DNA of 64,000 nt. It comes from Rotaria sp. Silwood1 (lineage: Eukaryota; Rotifera; Eurotatoria; Philodinida; Philodinidae). Below, piece after piece: positions 12,269-24,600 of the stretch; within the stretch, counting starts at the first letter, position 1; each line of letters begins with the position of its first letter. The notes beneath the pieces are model-generated. The model had not been told where the DNA came from. It saw only the letters and a program-made list of their open reading frames with translations, and did no database searches. The stretch spans positions 78,610 through 142,609 of the forward strand of contig CAJNOP010000015.1 of the NCBI GenBank assembly GCA_905250075.1, given 5' to 3'. The position numbers and the translations under genes were made by a program.

Positions 12269-15200
12269 CGTTCTATTTTTTTCAGCTTAATCGTGTTTCA
12301 GTGAAACTAGTGACAAGCAAAATGTTTCTGTACAATAGAACACGCGCAGGTTAATCATTCATATAAGCATAAAAAATAACACAACACAAGGCAAATGGAG
12401 GTGAACATGTGCGACCTACCGAAAGACCCTTGAAATATCTGCTACTCAGTTAAATAATTTGAACATTCTTCAGTTCTCAGAAGTGTCAATCAGTGAAGAC
12501 GTTGGCAAATGGGAGAGATGTGTTAATTTTAGCAAGAATATACCAACGCATTTTATTCATTTTTCTCTGCTGTCTCTTTCTATTATTCGAGCGTTCGGCT
12601 ATATGCCGAACAAAGCATGACTTATTCTTTATTAGTCATTCACATCCGCAGAACGAGCATCCGACGACCAACAAACCATGTTGTGTAACACAGCGTCATT
12701 CCTTAGTTATCGGCTACGACAGATTTTATTTCAATGGATAATGAAAGAGGGCGCTAGTATAACAGACTACTTTACGAATCGTGAATTGTGAAAAGATCAT
12801 TACCTCCTCATCCTCTTATTTGAAATTCTTAAGCCAGTTGTGTCGGATTGAGCACTCACACAGGTTTCTAGCACAGCTGAATTTTGATTAGTCACATCGA
12901 TGCTGATCGAATTCTTAGTTAATGTTTTTAAATACAGGATATTCAACGCATTGGCATATTCCTAGGACCGTCATGAAATGAAATCGTCTGTTCAATTGTT
13001 TATTGAAATTTTTTCGTTTCTTTTTACCCTTGGCATAATCAACAACTCTTTACTTAATAAATGCCATTTACTAGTGATCAACAGTTTCTTTATATTTGAA
13101 TGAACATGTAGATCGATCTCTTGCAAATAGTTCGAGATATCATTAATTACTTTCTCACAATTCAGAAGCAGCGTTGGCTAGAAGAAATATTCCTCTCACT
13201 TACTTGATCTGTAAGATCAAATATATGACAATGACGTAAGTCGCATCGCGATAGACGATGCCTAAAAGACAGCAAGACATGTATTTTACTTGGAACCAAT
13301 GTCTCTTGCGTATCGAGTAATTTATACTATAACTGCTTTCATGTAGTCTCTATATGTAGAGGCGAATTACTTGGACCATCAACATTGGTCAAGTGTTTGC
13401 GCAACTCTGTAATACTATTCAATATGTTAGAAGTGTCAAAGAATTCACTACCATTTATATATCAACCTGATTTTATACCAAATAAAATAGCTGAATTAAC
13501 TATGGGAGAAGCACTCATTTTAAATGTCTTGTTAAAGTCATATCTCAATCTAATGAAGATGGCAGAATTATGCTTGTCGAGATGTTTCTTACTAGAGCAA
13601 TGAAACAAAACTGCTCTTCAGTAAATTCCAAAGAGTACTTATGATATGCAGTTTAATTGTTTTTGATCGAGCTCAATTTGACGAATGATCTACAAATTCA
13701 TCGAAATACATAAGAAATTTCGATTTTGAGAATAGAGAAGCGACGAATTCAGCACCGACAGTTGGTCGAAAGTTACTGTTAAAATCGTTTTTCTTAGTGA
13801 AGGAAAGGCAATATGAGTGGATAAGCATAAATGAATCGTACTCGTTTGTTGAAGTTACAGCCATTTTCTCACATTTACCTTTGATACTTGTTAATAAAGA
13901 TAAATAAACACATAGCATCATAGAATGTCATACACATGTATACAATAATCGAGAAGATACACAATTTTCATGTCAATAACCGAAAATGAGTTCAGACAAA
14001 TTAGATATACCTCTTTTATCATCGCCATCTTATTCAATGATGCAACCAACTGATTCATCCACAAATTCATATGGAATCTCATATGATGATCCTACTCAAT
14101 CCACGTCTTATCAAAATGACACAAAAATAAATTCAGCTTCTTTCAAAAGAGATGGTTTTAACGATTTCTGTCTTTTCCGTTTAGACTGTTTTCAATGCTG
14201 TGCAATAACTCGAGAATTTTTATATTGTTGTTGTACTTTTTTTTTCGATGTTTAAGTGAATGCAAATGAGTAAAAATTGAAAGAATATATTACAAAACAA
14301 TGGCATAAATTAGTAGATTTCTTCAACGTCATTTGTACGATGAATATTGTTTGTCAAGAATTTTCGATGTCAAAGAAAGAAAATGAAAATGGATTATTCT
14401 GAAATACCAAAGAAAGAACGAAAATAAGTTCAAAAAGATATTAACAATTCTTTCGCATAATTTTATCTTACAGATAGTTTCTCTAATCTCTTGTGACTAT
14501 AAATTTGTTTCTTTGATCATTTTTTGTTTCCTCGGATTCGAATCATAGTATTTCATGTATGAGTTTTGTAATAAAGGCAAAACACTTCAAAATCTCAAAT
14601 ATTTCATACATTCGCGGCACATTGAATTTCATCAACTTAAATTTCTATTTTCACCATTCATAAAAAAGTAATTAAAGTTTTTTTCGTAACAATGATCATT
14701 AATAGATGAAGAAAAAACTACAAGAAAAGCAACGTCATGCGTGAATATTTCTTCGTGCATCCACCTCTATGACTCTTCTACTTCTATGATGTTGTTTCTT
14801 GTTGATACTTGATTATTATGATTATCCTTTTGGAAAAAAGCTACACTTATGTCAATTAGATTAAGCTGATAAAAATCACCATCCATTTTTATTTTGTTTA
14901 CAGGAATTATAAATTGACAGACTGTGAAGAGGAAAATAATTACAAATTTAGTTGCTCGAATAAGAGAAAAGTCTTGATTTGATAGAATTGTCATCTTTTG
15001 TTTAGTCAACGATGTGAGAATATATATGATCAAAAGTTTTTGAACTAAGATATGAAGTGTTTTGAAATTCGTTGAAGGCTTTCGATAGCGACTACATAGA
15101 CTACAGATACAGAGTGTGGGTATAGATTTCGTCTTAATTCATACCCTCATAAATCCATTCTTCTCGAAACATTTGCAAAAACAGTGCATAAAATCTTTTT

Positions 15201-17445
15201 TCAGATCATCTTATTTTCATCATTTTTTCATTTACATAGGAACAAGTCCTATGATATAAATTTGACGACAAAACAGATTGTTAATGTGTAAAGAAATATC
15301 GATGATGAGAACAAGATGAACTCAGAAGAAGCTTTATGCGCTACTTTTACCAATGTTTCGACAAGAATGGATTCATGTCTTTCAGTTGATGGTGATCCTT
15401 TTAAACAGCAATTGTGGATCAAATTATGTGAAATAAAAGTTCAGAGACTAACTCATCAAACAATGCAAAGCTCATGCCACTTGCTTGAGTTGTTGAAGAG
15501 TTATTCCAGTTTGGTTTCGCAACGAACTTTTGGGACATCGAATAGAAACAAAATATCCTCAATGTGATGATTCTCGAGTCATCTAGTTTACAAATGGCAC
15601 AACCTAAGCTCTACAATGGTCACATTGTCTGAGTTGGGTTCTCGTAGAGATCTCTCTTTTTCAGTGAATTATTCATTATGAAAAATTTTTGATCAATCAA
15701 ACACTGGAAACTACGCTGGAGTTAGACATTCTCTTTCTTAGACGAAGTAATTACTTGAAGAAAGTTGATTTGATAATTTAATTGAAAAAAATTGATTGAA
15801 TATTATGATTGAACAATGCAAAGCTGATTCAACCATGTTTAAATGAAACTAAAAGTTTGAAAGAAAATTAGATAGCATGTTACTTTTGTTTTCGGTAATA
15901 CGTAGAACTCTTCATAATTACATGCTCTATTCAAGACATGTATCTATATATTTTTGTCGTGCTTTTGCAATGCGACAGTCGAAATTCGTATCTATATAGA
16001 TGAATGAAACATTTTTCTTTCGTAAAAAAGATACAGTAGTAGAGAATAAAACATTGTTTTGAGACCAGAATTGAATTACTTTTGATGGTCGTGTAGGTAG
16101 TATAGTTTACAAAAATTCTTTTCACATTGATATATATAAATAGTAGAATCTTTATCTTGTGAAAAGATAAACATAAAGACTAAAAATAGAATTCTGAAAA
16201 TTTGAATCAAACCTATCTTTGCTAATTAGTACTTGTAGAAAATGTTTTAGCTCGATCAGATGTATTATGTCTGAGAAAAACACATAATTCTACCAGCTTC
16301 GTTGTCAAAACTAGGTATTCAGAAATCGCAATGGAAGAAGAGAAAAGTTTCCACTTCCTTAGAGAAAATTTGCCACATTTTCAATCTTTATTGATTATAG
16401 CTATATTTGTAATTCTGAAAACATCTCTTCTATGTGCAAGACACTTGAAAATGTATCTGAAACAAAGAATCGACCAGATCAAATCGTTTTTCTTACACAT
16501 TTCGGTGACAGTTATAAACCTAAACAAATTGAACTTTTCCTTTTCAGGTTTCTCAAATCGAACACTTTACTTATCTGTATCCACCAAAATTGCCTGATAA
16601 TACATCATGGTTCATCGAAATGGATACTTTCACATTTTTACAAATTTGATTATCTAAGTTTGATTTCATTGATAACTTGCCACATTTTTTTTTTGGTGGA
16701 TTTCATTTACGACGCAGTGATAGTCAAACAGATATCGCCATGGTTATTAATCATGTAAATATGATATCATTTTCTCGTCTTAGATATTTTGAAATTAGAT
16801 AATGTTCTTATTCTGTTATGAAACATATCTCTCCAAGAACTTTTGTACAAATATTGAACCTTTTTCTCAATTACTACCTATGGGTAACCTCACGGTGCAA
16901 ATCCACGATATTTCAGTTAAAGTTAATACTCAATGAAACGCTACAAAAATTTGAGAATATGCTAGATCACGTAACCCTCGTTCAATACTCAGAAAGTAGA
17001 AAGCAAGACAATGAAGATAGCTCTAACACAAGGAAGCTGCTTAGAGGTTCTGTAGTAATGCCCAAAACTTGCCTTGGTTCTACCCTGTACTCGCTGAATA
17101 GAAGTATAACTTTAAAGACATCATTTACAAATGAGAAATCCGAACCTCATAAGAATATATGCTTCCATTCATCGAAAACTGAGCAAATTTGGAGAAGATA
17201 GCATTGGTATCTATATCCAACATATCTTTATTTCTGTTTTGGAAAGCATTTTTAATTGAAAAGACAAGCTTTTTCTTTTCTGTATCTAAAACATCACAAT
17301 ATAAGCTATTAATATAATACCGCACTTCGTTCTGACTTATTCGCTTGAATTTCTCGCTTTGAAGTTTTAATCATAACTCATTGATCTCATTTAATTTATT
17401 ACCGTGAAGAAGTGCGCTCAGTTCAATGCAATACGTAATTGTTCT
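12269..17445. other. gene-poor interval; possible decayed genes
   Basis: AT-rich, with several coding-like but unassignable pieces. At 13500-13640, one frame reads THFKCLVKVISQSNEDGRIM and continues EMFLTRAMKQ, while another frame covers the preceding bases, which suggests a frameshifted remnant. At 16331-17201, three overlapping frames contain phrases such as RPDQIVFLTHFGDSYKPKQ and NLTVQIHDISVKVNTQ, but no single frame persists. A frame at 15316-15567 has no recognisable features. No domain could be named. Confidence 0.3.
13986..14255 (+). CDS. small hypothetical Cys-rich protein
   Basis: An uninterrupted 89-codon frame starts at ATG in a reasonable context (CGAAAATGA). It encodes a polar Ser/Thr/Tyr-rich N-terminal half (MSSDKLDIPLLSSPSYSM and onward) and a Cys/Phe-rich end (FQCCAITREFLYCCCTFFF). 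The clustered Cys could be palmitoylated or bind metal; both are guesses. No relative is recognised and no flanking exon is evident. It may be a chance frame, or the first exon of an unrecognised gene. Confidence 0.3.
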   Translation: MSSDKLDIPLLSSPSYSMMQPTDSSTNSYGISYDDPTQSTSYQNDTKINSASFKRDGFNDFCLFRLDCFQCCAITREFLYCCCTFFFDV

Positions 17446-17933
17446 TTATACAGTTTGTTGTTGTTGTTGTTGTTGTCGCTGCACTGTTGAATATTGAACG
17501 ATTGCTCTAAGCCACATACATAACATATGGCCTGCAATAGAACACTTTAAAACACGCTCTGGTTCACAATCTTTGCAAGCTAGAATGGATATGAGACGTT
17601 GCAATTGTTCTTCAGTGAGCTGATCAACTTCAAAATTCTTCAACATCGTTACAAGATTATTGGGATTACTACCCAACCATATTTTGATGTCTTTCCAATC
17701 ATATATTCGTTTCGATGGAACTAACAATACAGCTACACCTTCGAGTACTTGAACAACACCAGCAGGTGGTTGACGGAAAGCCATGAGTTCTGTGATCGCA
17801 CTCTTATTAAGTCTCTGGAGACCAGCTTTAGCTTCTAAATAAAAACCATCAATAGAGAAGATGAAAAAAGTCTATGAAACAGTCAGCTTGCTACACCTTG
17901 GAGTATCGATTCATGATCCATTGTTAATGACAT
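17446..17933 (-). CDS. stand-alone dynein heavy chain stalk / microtubule-binding domain
   Basis: Two exons, complement 17897-17933 and 17446-17834, joined in phase 1 across a 62-bp intron (donor GTGTAG, acceptor TTTAG), give 141 aa. After a short start (MSLTMDHESILQEAKAGLQR), the protein matches the distal stalk and tip of axonemal-type dynein heavy chains. The end of coiled-coil 1 reads LNKSAITELMAFRQPPAGVV, followed by a KIWLGSNPNNLVTMLKNFE region. The tip's C-terminal helix carries GHMLCMWLRAIVQYSTVQRQ, equivalent to the family's S..LC.WVRAM.VY. The frame ends in a run of Gln (CAA repeat) and a stop. Full dynein heavy chains are about 4500 aa. No AAA+ module, linker or tail was found within several kb on this strand. 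The frame and splice sites are intact. It is either a domesticated fragment or a young relic. Confidence 0.75.
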
Positions 17934-20900
17934 CGTTTTGAAAGTATTGGATAGAGAATGAGAGGTTCGAAGCGCAATTTGGAATATATGTATGTTTTTT
18001 AGTAGAACAGAAAAAAAGAAATATGAAACAAAAAGATACTCGAACATTAGAAAATGGCATCAATATTGCGCAGCAACATCGATGACTATACTTTGAGTAT
18101 CGAAAAAAAGTATTGTCTTTGCTGAAGCAACCATGAATGAACCGAGAAAAAAAATGAATCACACTTGTTTTTATGATTGTGAAACACGAGTATTTTAAAA
18201 CAAAACAAGCAAACAGATGCCACAAAAACAGATGATTGAATGTGGAAAATTGAATTGAATTCAACGCTCAAATTTAATACTACGGAAAAGGTTAAGGCAT
18301 TCATGGACGTCTCTGCTCGATGGTGTCTGCTTATTTCTATTTAGTACTACCATTCACTTCGTAGGAGTGAATAATTTTGCTTTTCGGAATAGAAAGAGAG
18401 AAAGATAAATGTCATCTAAGTAAATAACAATACTTTTATTGTTTCACATGTTAGTTTTACAGTAAAAATAAAACGCAATTTTTTCGGATGAGATTTCTTG
18501 TGTCAGAGTTGATCATACGTTCAAATGGATTTGAAAGTACAAACTTAAAAAATGACTTGATAAAAACAAAATTCAGTTGTTATTGAAATTTGACCATGAA
18601 TGTCTACAATCATAACCCCTCAATTTTCATTTGAGTCTTAATCTTGATTCAAGTTAAATTAATTGTGCATCATTTAAAATAGTTTTATTAAAATGAAAGA
18701 ACTTTTAATTCTTGGTTTTCGACCACTATGAATTACTTCTACTGTTTTCTGTTTTTATAATTTATGGACCACCATAAACGTAGATGGCATTCAATTTTAA
18801 TGCACAACAATTGATTTCAATATAGTTCAATGACAAACATTACTTTTCTATACATGAATCTTGTAGCTGTTTATTTTTCTGAAAATTCAAGCATAGGATC
18901 ATATAATGTTTGATCGTGCTTCTATAAATGTAAATATTTCACTATGATCACATGTTTACAGAGAACATCTCAACTATTTCCATGACGGATAGGAAATTGA
19001 TTTGTACTGGCTTGTAATTAAAACAATTATCTCGACTTATGCTTTATTATTCTATCAACTGTATAGAAGTTTTAAAATCTAATTCAGCCGAAATCTGCTT
19101 GCTGACAATAGATTGTGAATACTACTTTGTTCCGTAGAAAAAAAAAGAAAGGAACGAGAGCAGCTTATTGCCAATAAAAATTAGAACTTAATTTTGTTTC
19201 TTTTTTAGACTAAAAAGATAGTGTGTTGTAACTCGAAAGTCAAGCTATTTCGTTTAGTCGTTCTCTGATGCCACTCAAAAATATCATGAATTCCTCGTTT
19301 GAGTTTCTCTCCACACAAGTTCTCAACAAAACATTGAATTATTTGACATTTTACGAGCTGTGTCTTGCTTTTGCTGATCGTACACATCATTCCAATGTTA
19401 CATTTGTGAGATATCCTGTTTCACTTGACATGCAATTCATGTCGAGATAAAGTACTTCTTTCGAGAATGCATCAGGGTTTATATCAACTTCATAGAAATG
19501 GAATGAAACTTTCAGAGCTTGTGTGATCGGTGTCTATAGCCATAACTTTAGATTCAATAAGATTTGAAAATCTTCCAAACGGATATAAGGTAAGAAAGTG
19601 GGTTCGTTTACTCAGCTCCAATGGATCCTATCTAGCTCTTCTAGTTTGCATGACAGAAATCTCAAAATTTTACCATAGATATCATTTGCTGAAATGATTA
19701 TAGTTTTTCAATCCTATTTACTGTTATTTTCTTGTTTGATTTCTATTTTTTTTTATTACCGATTACTATATCATGCGATGTAGTAAAAGTTGTAGTTTCT
19801 CGACGTATACTCATGCTTGAAGAAAACAAAGCAATATGTAATAGTCTAAAGTAAGAAATACAAAGGGAAAAACTCATTTGAGGTGCACTGAATTTGATGA
19901 ACATGGTCATCTATATTTATTTGTCAATGACTGAGCTATTCATGAAGTACATCAGCTTGTACAAATGTGACGCTGTTATTTAAAAAGACTCTATCCATCC
20001 AGTGCCGTTGATAAAACTCTAATTTCTTGCGAAGATATTTCTCCAAATGAAATGTTTCTGGAGATGGTGCTTTAGAGCATCGAACAAGGAGTTAAAGCAG
20101 TCAAAAATTTTTTCTAAACTATTTCTGCGCAAATATGAAGTGTTTATAAATATTGGTTTTTTCTGTATATCTAATTATTCGACCCAAAAATGATGTCGCT
20201 ACATAAACACAGGAACTTATTAACTGCACAGTAATTTGAACAGTGTGCAAGAATGTCTAACTTATTCTCGACAATGAAAGTCACAAATCAAAAGGTCATG
20301 TTGTATAGTTTTAAATTCTGCATTAAATGGTATATCAATCAAATTTTTTTGAAATAATTCTTGTTGAAAAACTGAACCCAATAATACATCCAGATATGTC
20401 CAACTTGGAGAAAAATTTTTTCAAAACCTTGATCAACGTAGTATCGAGTTACGTGAACAAGCCACTAACAATGTTTCTATCTTTTAATTAACAATTAATT
20501 ACGTTGAAACGAAAATAGGCAAAGACATGAATCATGAAATGATTTTTATTCAAAATATTAACCAAAATATCTTTCATTGTATATACAATATCATTATAAT
20601 GCTGAAATGTCCAATAAAATCCAACTAACATGATTTTTAGATGAATATTTTGGACTGTTCTTGTTCTAAGGACCGAATATAGGAAGAAAGAAAATGAAAT
20701 CGATTTAAAAAAAAAATAACGATGCTGTTCATTGTCATTAATTAAATAACATTAGGTAGATGATGAATAGTATGTGATGATGGTCGATAAAGACGTATTT
20801 CTTATATTTCTCTATATCATCAAATAGAAGTACTTTGGTAGTCTCTTTTTTTTTCGATAAAAATTAATTGTTTTAATTGAAGGAGATCATGAACAATCAA

Positions 20901-21610
20901 AACATATAGCTCCATTTGTTGTTTTCAAAACCAATTAGTCAAGAAAAGAGAGCTGCAAGATTGAGCATTACATTGCTTTTTTTGTGTACAGCTGAACTGA
21001 TAATAATAGATCGATTCTGGATTGAACAAAATGGTAATCTACTTATACAGATTGATGCTGTATATGTCTGTAATTCATTAGCTATAATGAACATATTTAT
21101 AATCTTAAAAGAATCGAAGTTAAACATTTACCTATATAAGATTAAAAATTTAAATTTTATTGAATTAGAATATGTTATGCTGCTATTTATCAAAGATAAA
21201 ATAATGATTGTATTATATTAATATAAGAATTCGTGCTTGATAATTAGTTCACGATACCTAAATGAGTTAAGGAAGATTTTTTCGGCTTACATATCTTGCT
21301 TAGTTCCTTCGACTGTATGTATTGTCATAGTTATTGATTCAGCATAAATTGTTTAAAAAAATTCTTGAAAAGAAAAAAAAACAAGTATAGAAAACGTCAA
21401 AAAAAGGACACAACAAAGCAAGCAAATAAAACAAACAAAAAAGACGATCATGCTGCCATCGGCATCATCACAATTATAGGCTTCAGACTGTTAATAGTCG
21501 TACAGAAAGATACACAAACACATCGATCGATTGCTTATAAGAATTCTTTGTGAGATTTCTTTTCTTTTTTTTTTCACGATATTTGAAAAAAAAAACCGCA
21601 GTGATCGATA
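17934..21610. other. intergenic, nothing recognised
   Basis: About 3.7 kb of AT-rich sequence. Frames at 17911-18304, 19205-19450 and 20916-21221 are hydrophobic, AT-driven and overlap on opposite strands. No gene, RNA or repeat could be supported. Confidence 0.55.
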
Positions 21611-24600
21611 ATGAAATACGTGCCACGAAAGATTAAAGACAAATATGAAATACTTGGTCTTATTGGTGAAGGTAGATTTTGCAAACTTCTTCTTTTTTTA
21701 TCTTTTAATCTTCTATTTTTTTTATAAGGTGCGTACGGCGTTGTTCTTAAAGCTCGAAAAAAAGTATGTTTTCATAATAGAAAGAAAGCAAAATGATTTT
21801 CTTTTTCAATTAGGATTCAAACACACTTGTTGCCATAAAATATTTTAAACAAGCTCCTGGTTTGATATTTAATGAATATTCTATATTATTTCTTTATAAT
21901 TTGCTTTTTTTTAAAGGATATCATACTGATGCTGATGTTATTGAACGTGAATTAAAAATTCTTCAATCACTTCGATTTAAAAATGTTGTAGAATTAATTG
22001 AATGGTTTCGTGATAAGAAACGATGTTGTCTTGTATTCGAATATGTCGAATGGGTTAGTTGAATATGTAATTTTTTTTCTTCATTTTAATCATAAAATTT
22101 CTCTTTCAGAATATGTTACAAGTTTTACAAGAACATCCTGAAGGTCTATCATTGGATCATGTACGTCGATTATCATATCAATTATTTAGTGCTATTCATT
22201 GGTGTCATAAACATGAAATAATTCATCGTGATATTAAACCAGAAAATTTACTTATATCAGAAAATTTTATTTTAAAATTATGTGATTTTGGTTTTGCAAG
22301 ATTTTGTAATACAAAATCAATGGCTGATTATTATACTGATTATGTAAAAAATTTGTTTTTTTTTTTTAATTTTCGTTTGTGTTTTTCATTCTATTTTTAT
22401 TTTAGGTTGCTACACGATGGTATCGATCACCGGAATTACTTGTCGGGTAAAGATAAACTTATAGTGCAAAAGAACAAAGGATAATTCTGTTAATATTGAA
22501 AAGTTTTATATAAAGTGAAAGTATCACGTACGAGGGAACGTTTGCAACTGTGTAATTAATTTTTTAAATCTGCTTTAATTTGATTTTCCGATCTTTGTTT
22601 GTTCAGCTACGACTGTTTTACTCAGCTCTTGTCCTATGAGCATTGAATTGTTGGGAACCTAGATGATCCATATTGAGGTATTAGATTGTCATAGAAATGT
22701 CTTTCCTTTCTAAAACACAATCCAAAAAAAGATGTTTATTTAAAATGTAAATACGTTAGCAGCAATACGGTCATTCGAACTCAAGTTTTGGGGTATATCT
22801 AGTGACTGTAAAGTTTATCGATGGCCGTAATTTCTGCTTGAAATTAGATTATTCAGATTCTCAACGGTTCTATGCTAGTAAAGCAGATATCGAATACAAT
22901 GTCCATAACTTATCAAGGAAAGACTGAACAGCCAGACCAAAACACACTTTTAAAACACTCATTATAGCCGATTGAATGGTATTAGTATCAGTTGAAAAAC
23001 TTTTAAAATAAACTAGAAATCTATTGTTTTCATAATTTCTCTAAACATAAATATCTGACATAAGTTATAATTCTCGAATTTTATTTTCAGTTCACCATAT
23101 GGAAAACCAGTTGATCTATGGGCATGTGGATGTCTGTAATGCTTTTTTGTTTCTTCTAAAACGAAATATTTTGATTCTTTCAGGTATCATGGCTGAACTT
23201 AAAACTGGTCAAGCATTATTCGGTAAACATTCTCTTTCTTTCTTTTTTTCTTTCTTTTTATTCCTATGCAATATATTTAAAGCTGGAGAAAGTGACATTG
23301 ATCAATTATATCGCATTCAAAAATGCTTAGGATCATTACCAGCAAAATATATGTTAACAATGAATACAAATCCAAAATTTCAAGGCTTAAAAGTATTTTA
23401 CAAAAATTTTATTCTTCATTTAAAAAACAAAATCCAAATTATAAATTTTAGTTTCCTCCTATTCATCATTTAGATACATTAGAACAGCGTTTTGGACATT
23501 TATTTCCGTCGGATATTATGCATTTATTTAAAGTAAAAAAATATTCATCTATAATAATGTTCGTTTAGCTTGTTGTTTTGCTTTTTTTTGTAAGAATACT
23601 TTACGTTTATATGCTGCTGATCGTTTAACAGCTGAAAAATGTATTGAACATGAAGCTTTTCTATATTTAAATCAAAATGGTTTTCAACAACAATATCATC
23701 AATCGTATATATAAATATATGTGTCATGCAAAATTGAGTTTTAGACAAAATTAAATAGAATTTTAAAAAATTCAAAAAACCAAATAAGCTTTTAGCTCAA
23801 TTTTTGAAGGATTAAAATGTAAAACACGATAGAGCTACTGATATTTTAAAAAAAGAGATTTATTAATATATGTTTTGGTCTATGAATTCGTATCTACTCT
23901 TAATGCATGCCAATAATGAAAGATATTAATTTCAATATATTACAGTGAGCGTCAAAGAAAAGTAAAGGATAACTATCATACTAATCTTGCAATGAACTTT
24001 GATCTCTAGATCACGTCTCTCATCTTCGTGAGAGCGAAGAATCCAAAGTTCGACCTCTATACTTTAACACTCTTTTCAGATCCTGTTTCTCAAAATCAGT
24101 AAAGATGAGAACAAATAACTGATCTTATATATTTATATTAAGTTATGCTTAACTTTAATTAAAGCCTAGTTGAATATAGGCAGTTGTACAGTTCGCCACT
24201 GTATTTAAATTGATTCTAGTTATTCTTAGTGAGCTCCGACCAAAAAAAAACAAAAGAAAGGATTTTTAAGCTTTTTCGAACCAAAAAATAATGAAGAACT
24301 GTTTAGATTATATATTCTATATGGTAGGGTATAAAATGTCTTCTCTCAAAATTTGGTATTCAAAAAAATGAACATGTTGCTTTTGCTTTTTTCATAAATA
24401 GTACTTTCGAGCATCATTTTTCGACGTCTATGTAGAAAAAATCATTCATGCACGAATTATAATACGAATAGCGAAAATGCATAGTGTACGTGTTTTGTTC
24501 GCTTGATGAAAATGAAAATTAGAGTTTATTTTAAAAGCGTAATCTGTTTAAGTTTATTTGTATCTGAAACTCAATTTTGCCTATGACACATTTATATAAA

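Noticed and set aside
21365-21553. Lys-rich 62-aa frame upstream of the CDKL5-like gene
   Set aside because: Product of A-rich low-complexity DNA; it ends before the kinase start and is not joined to it.
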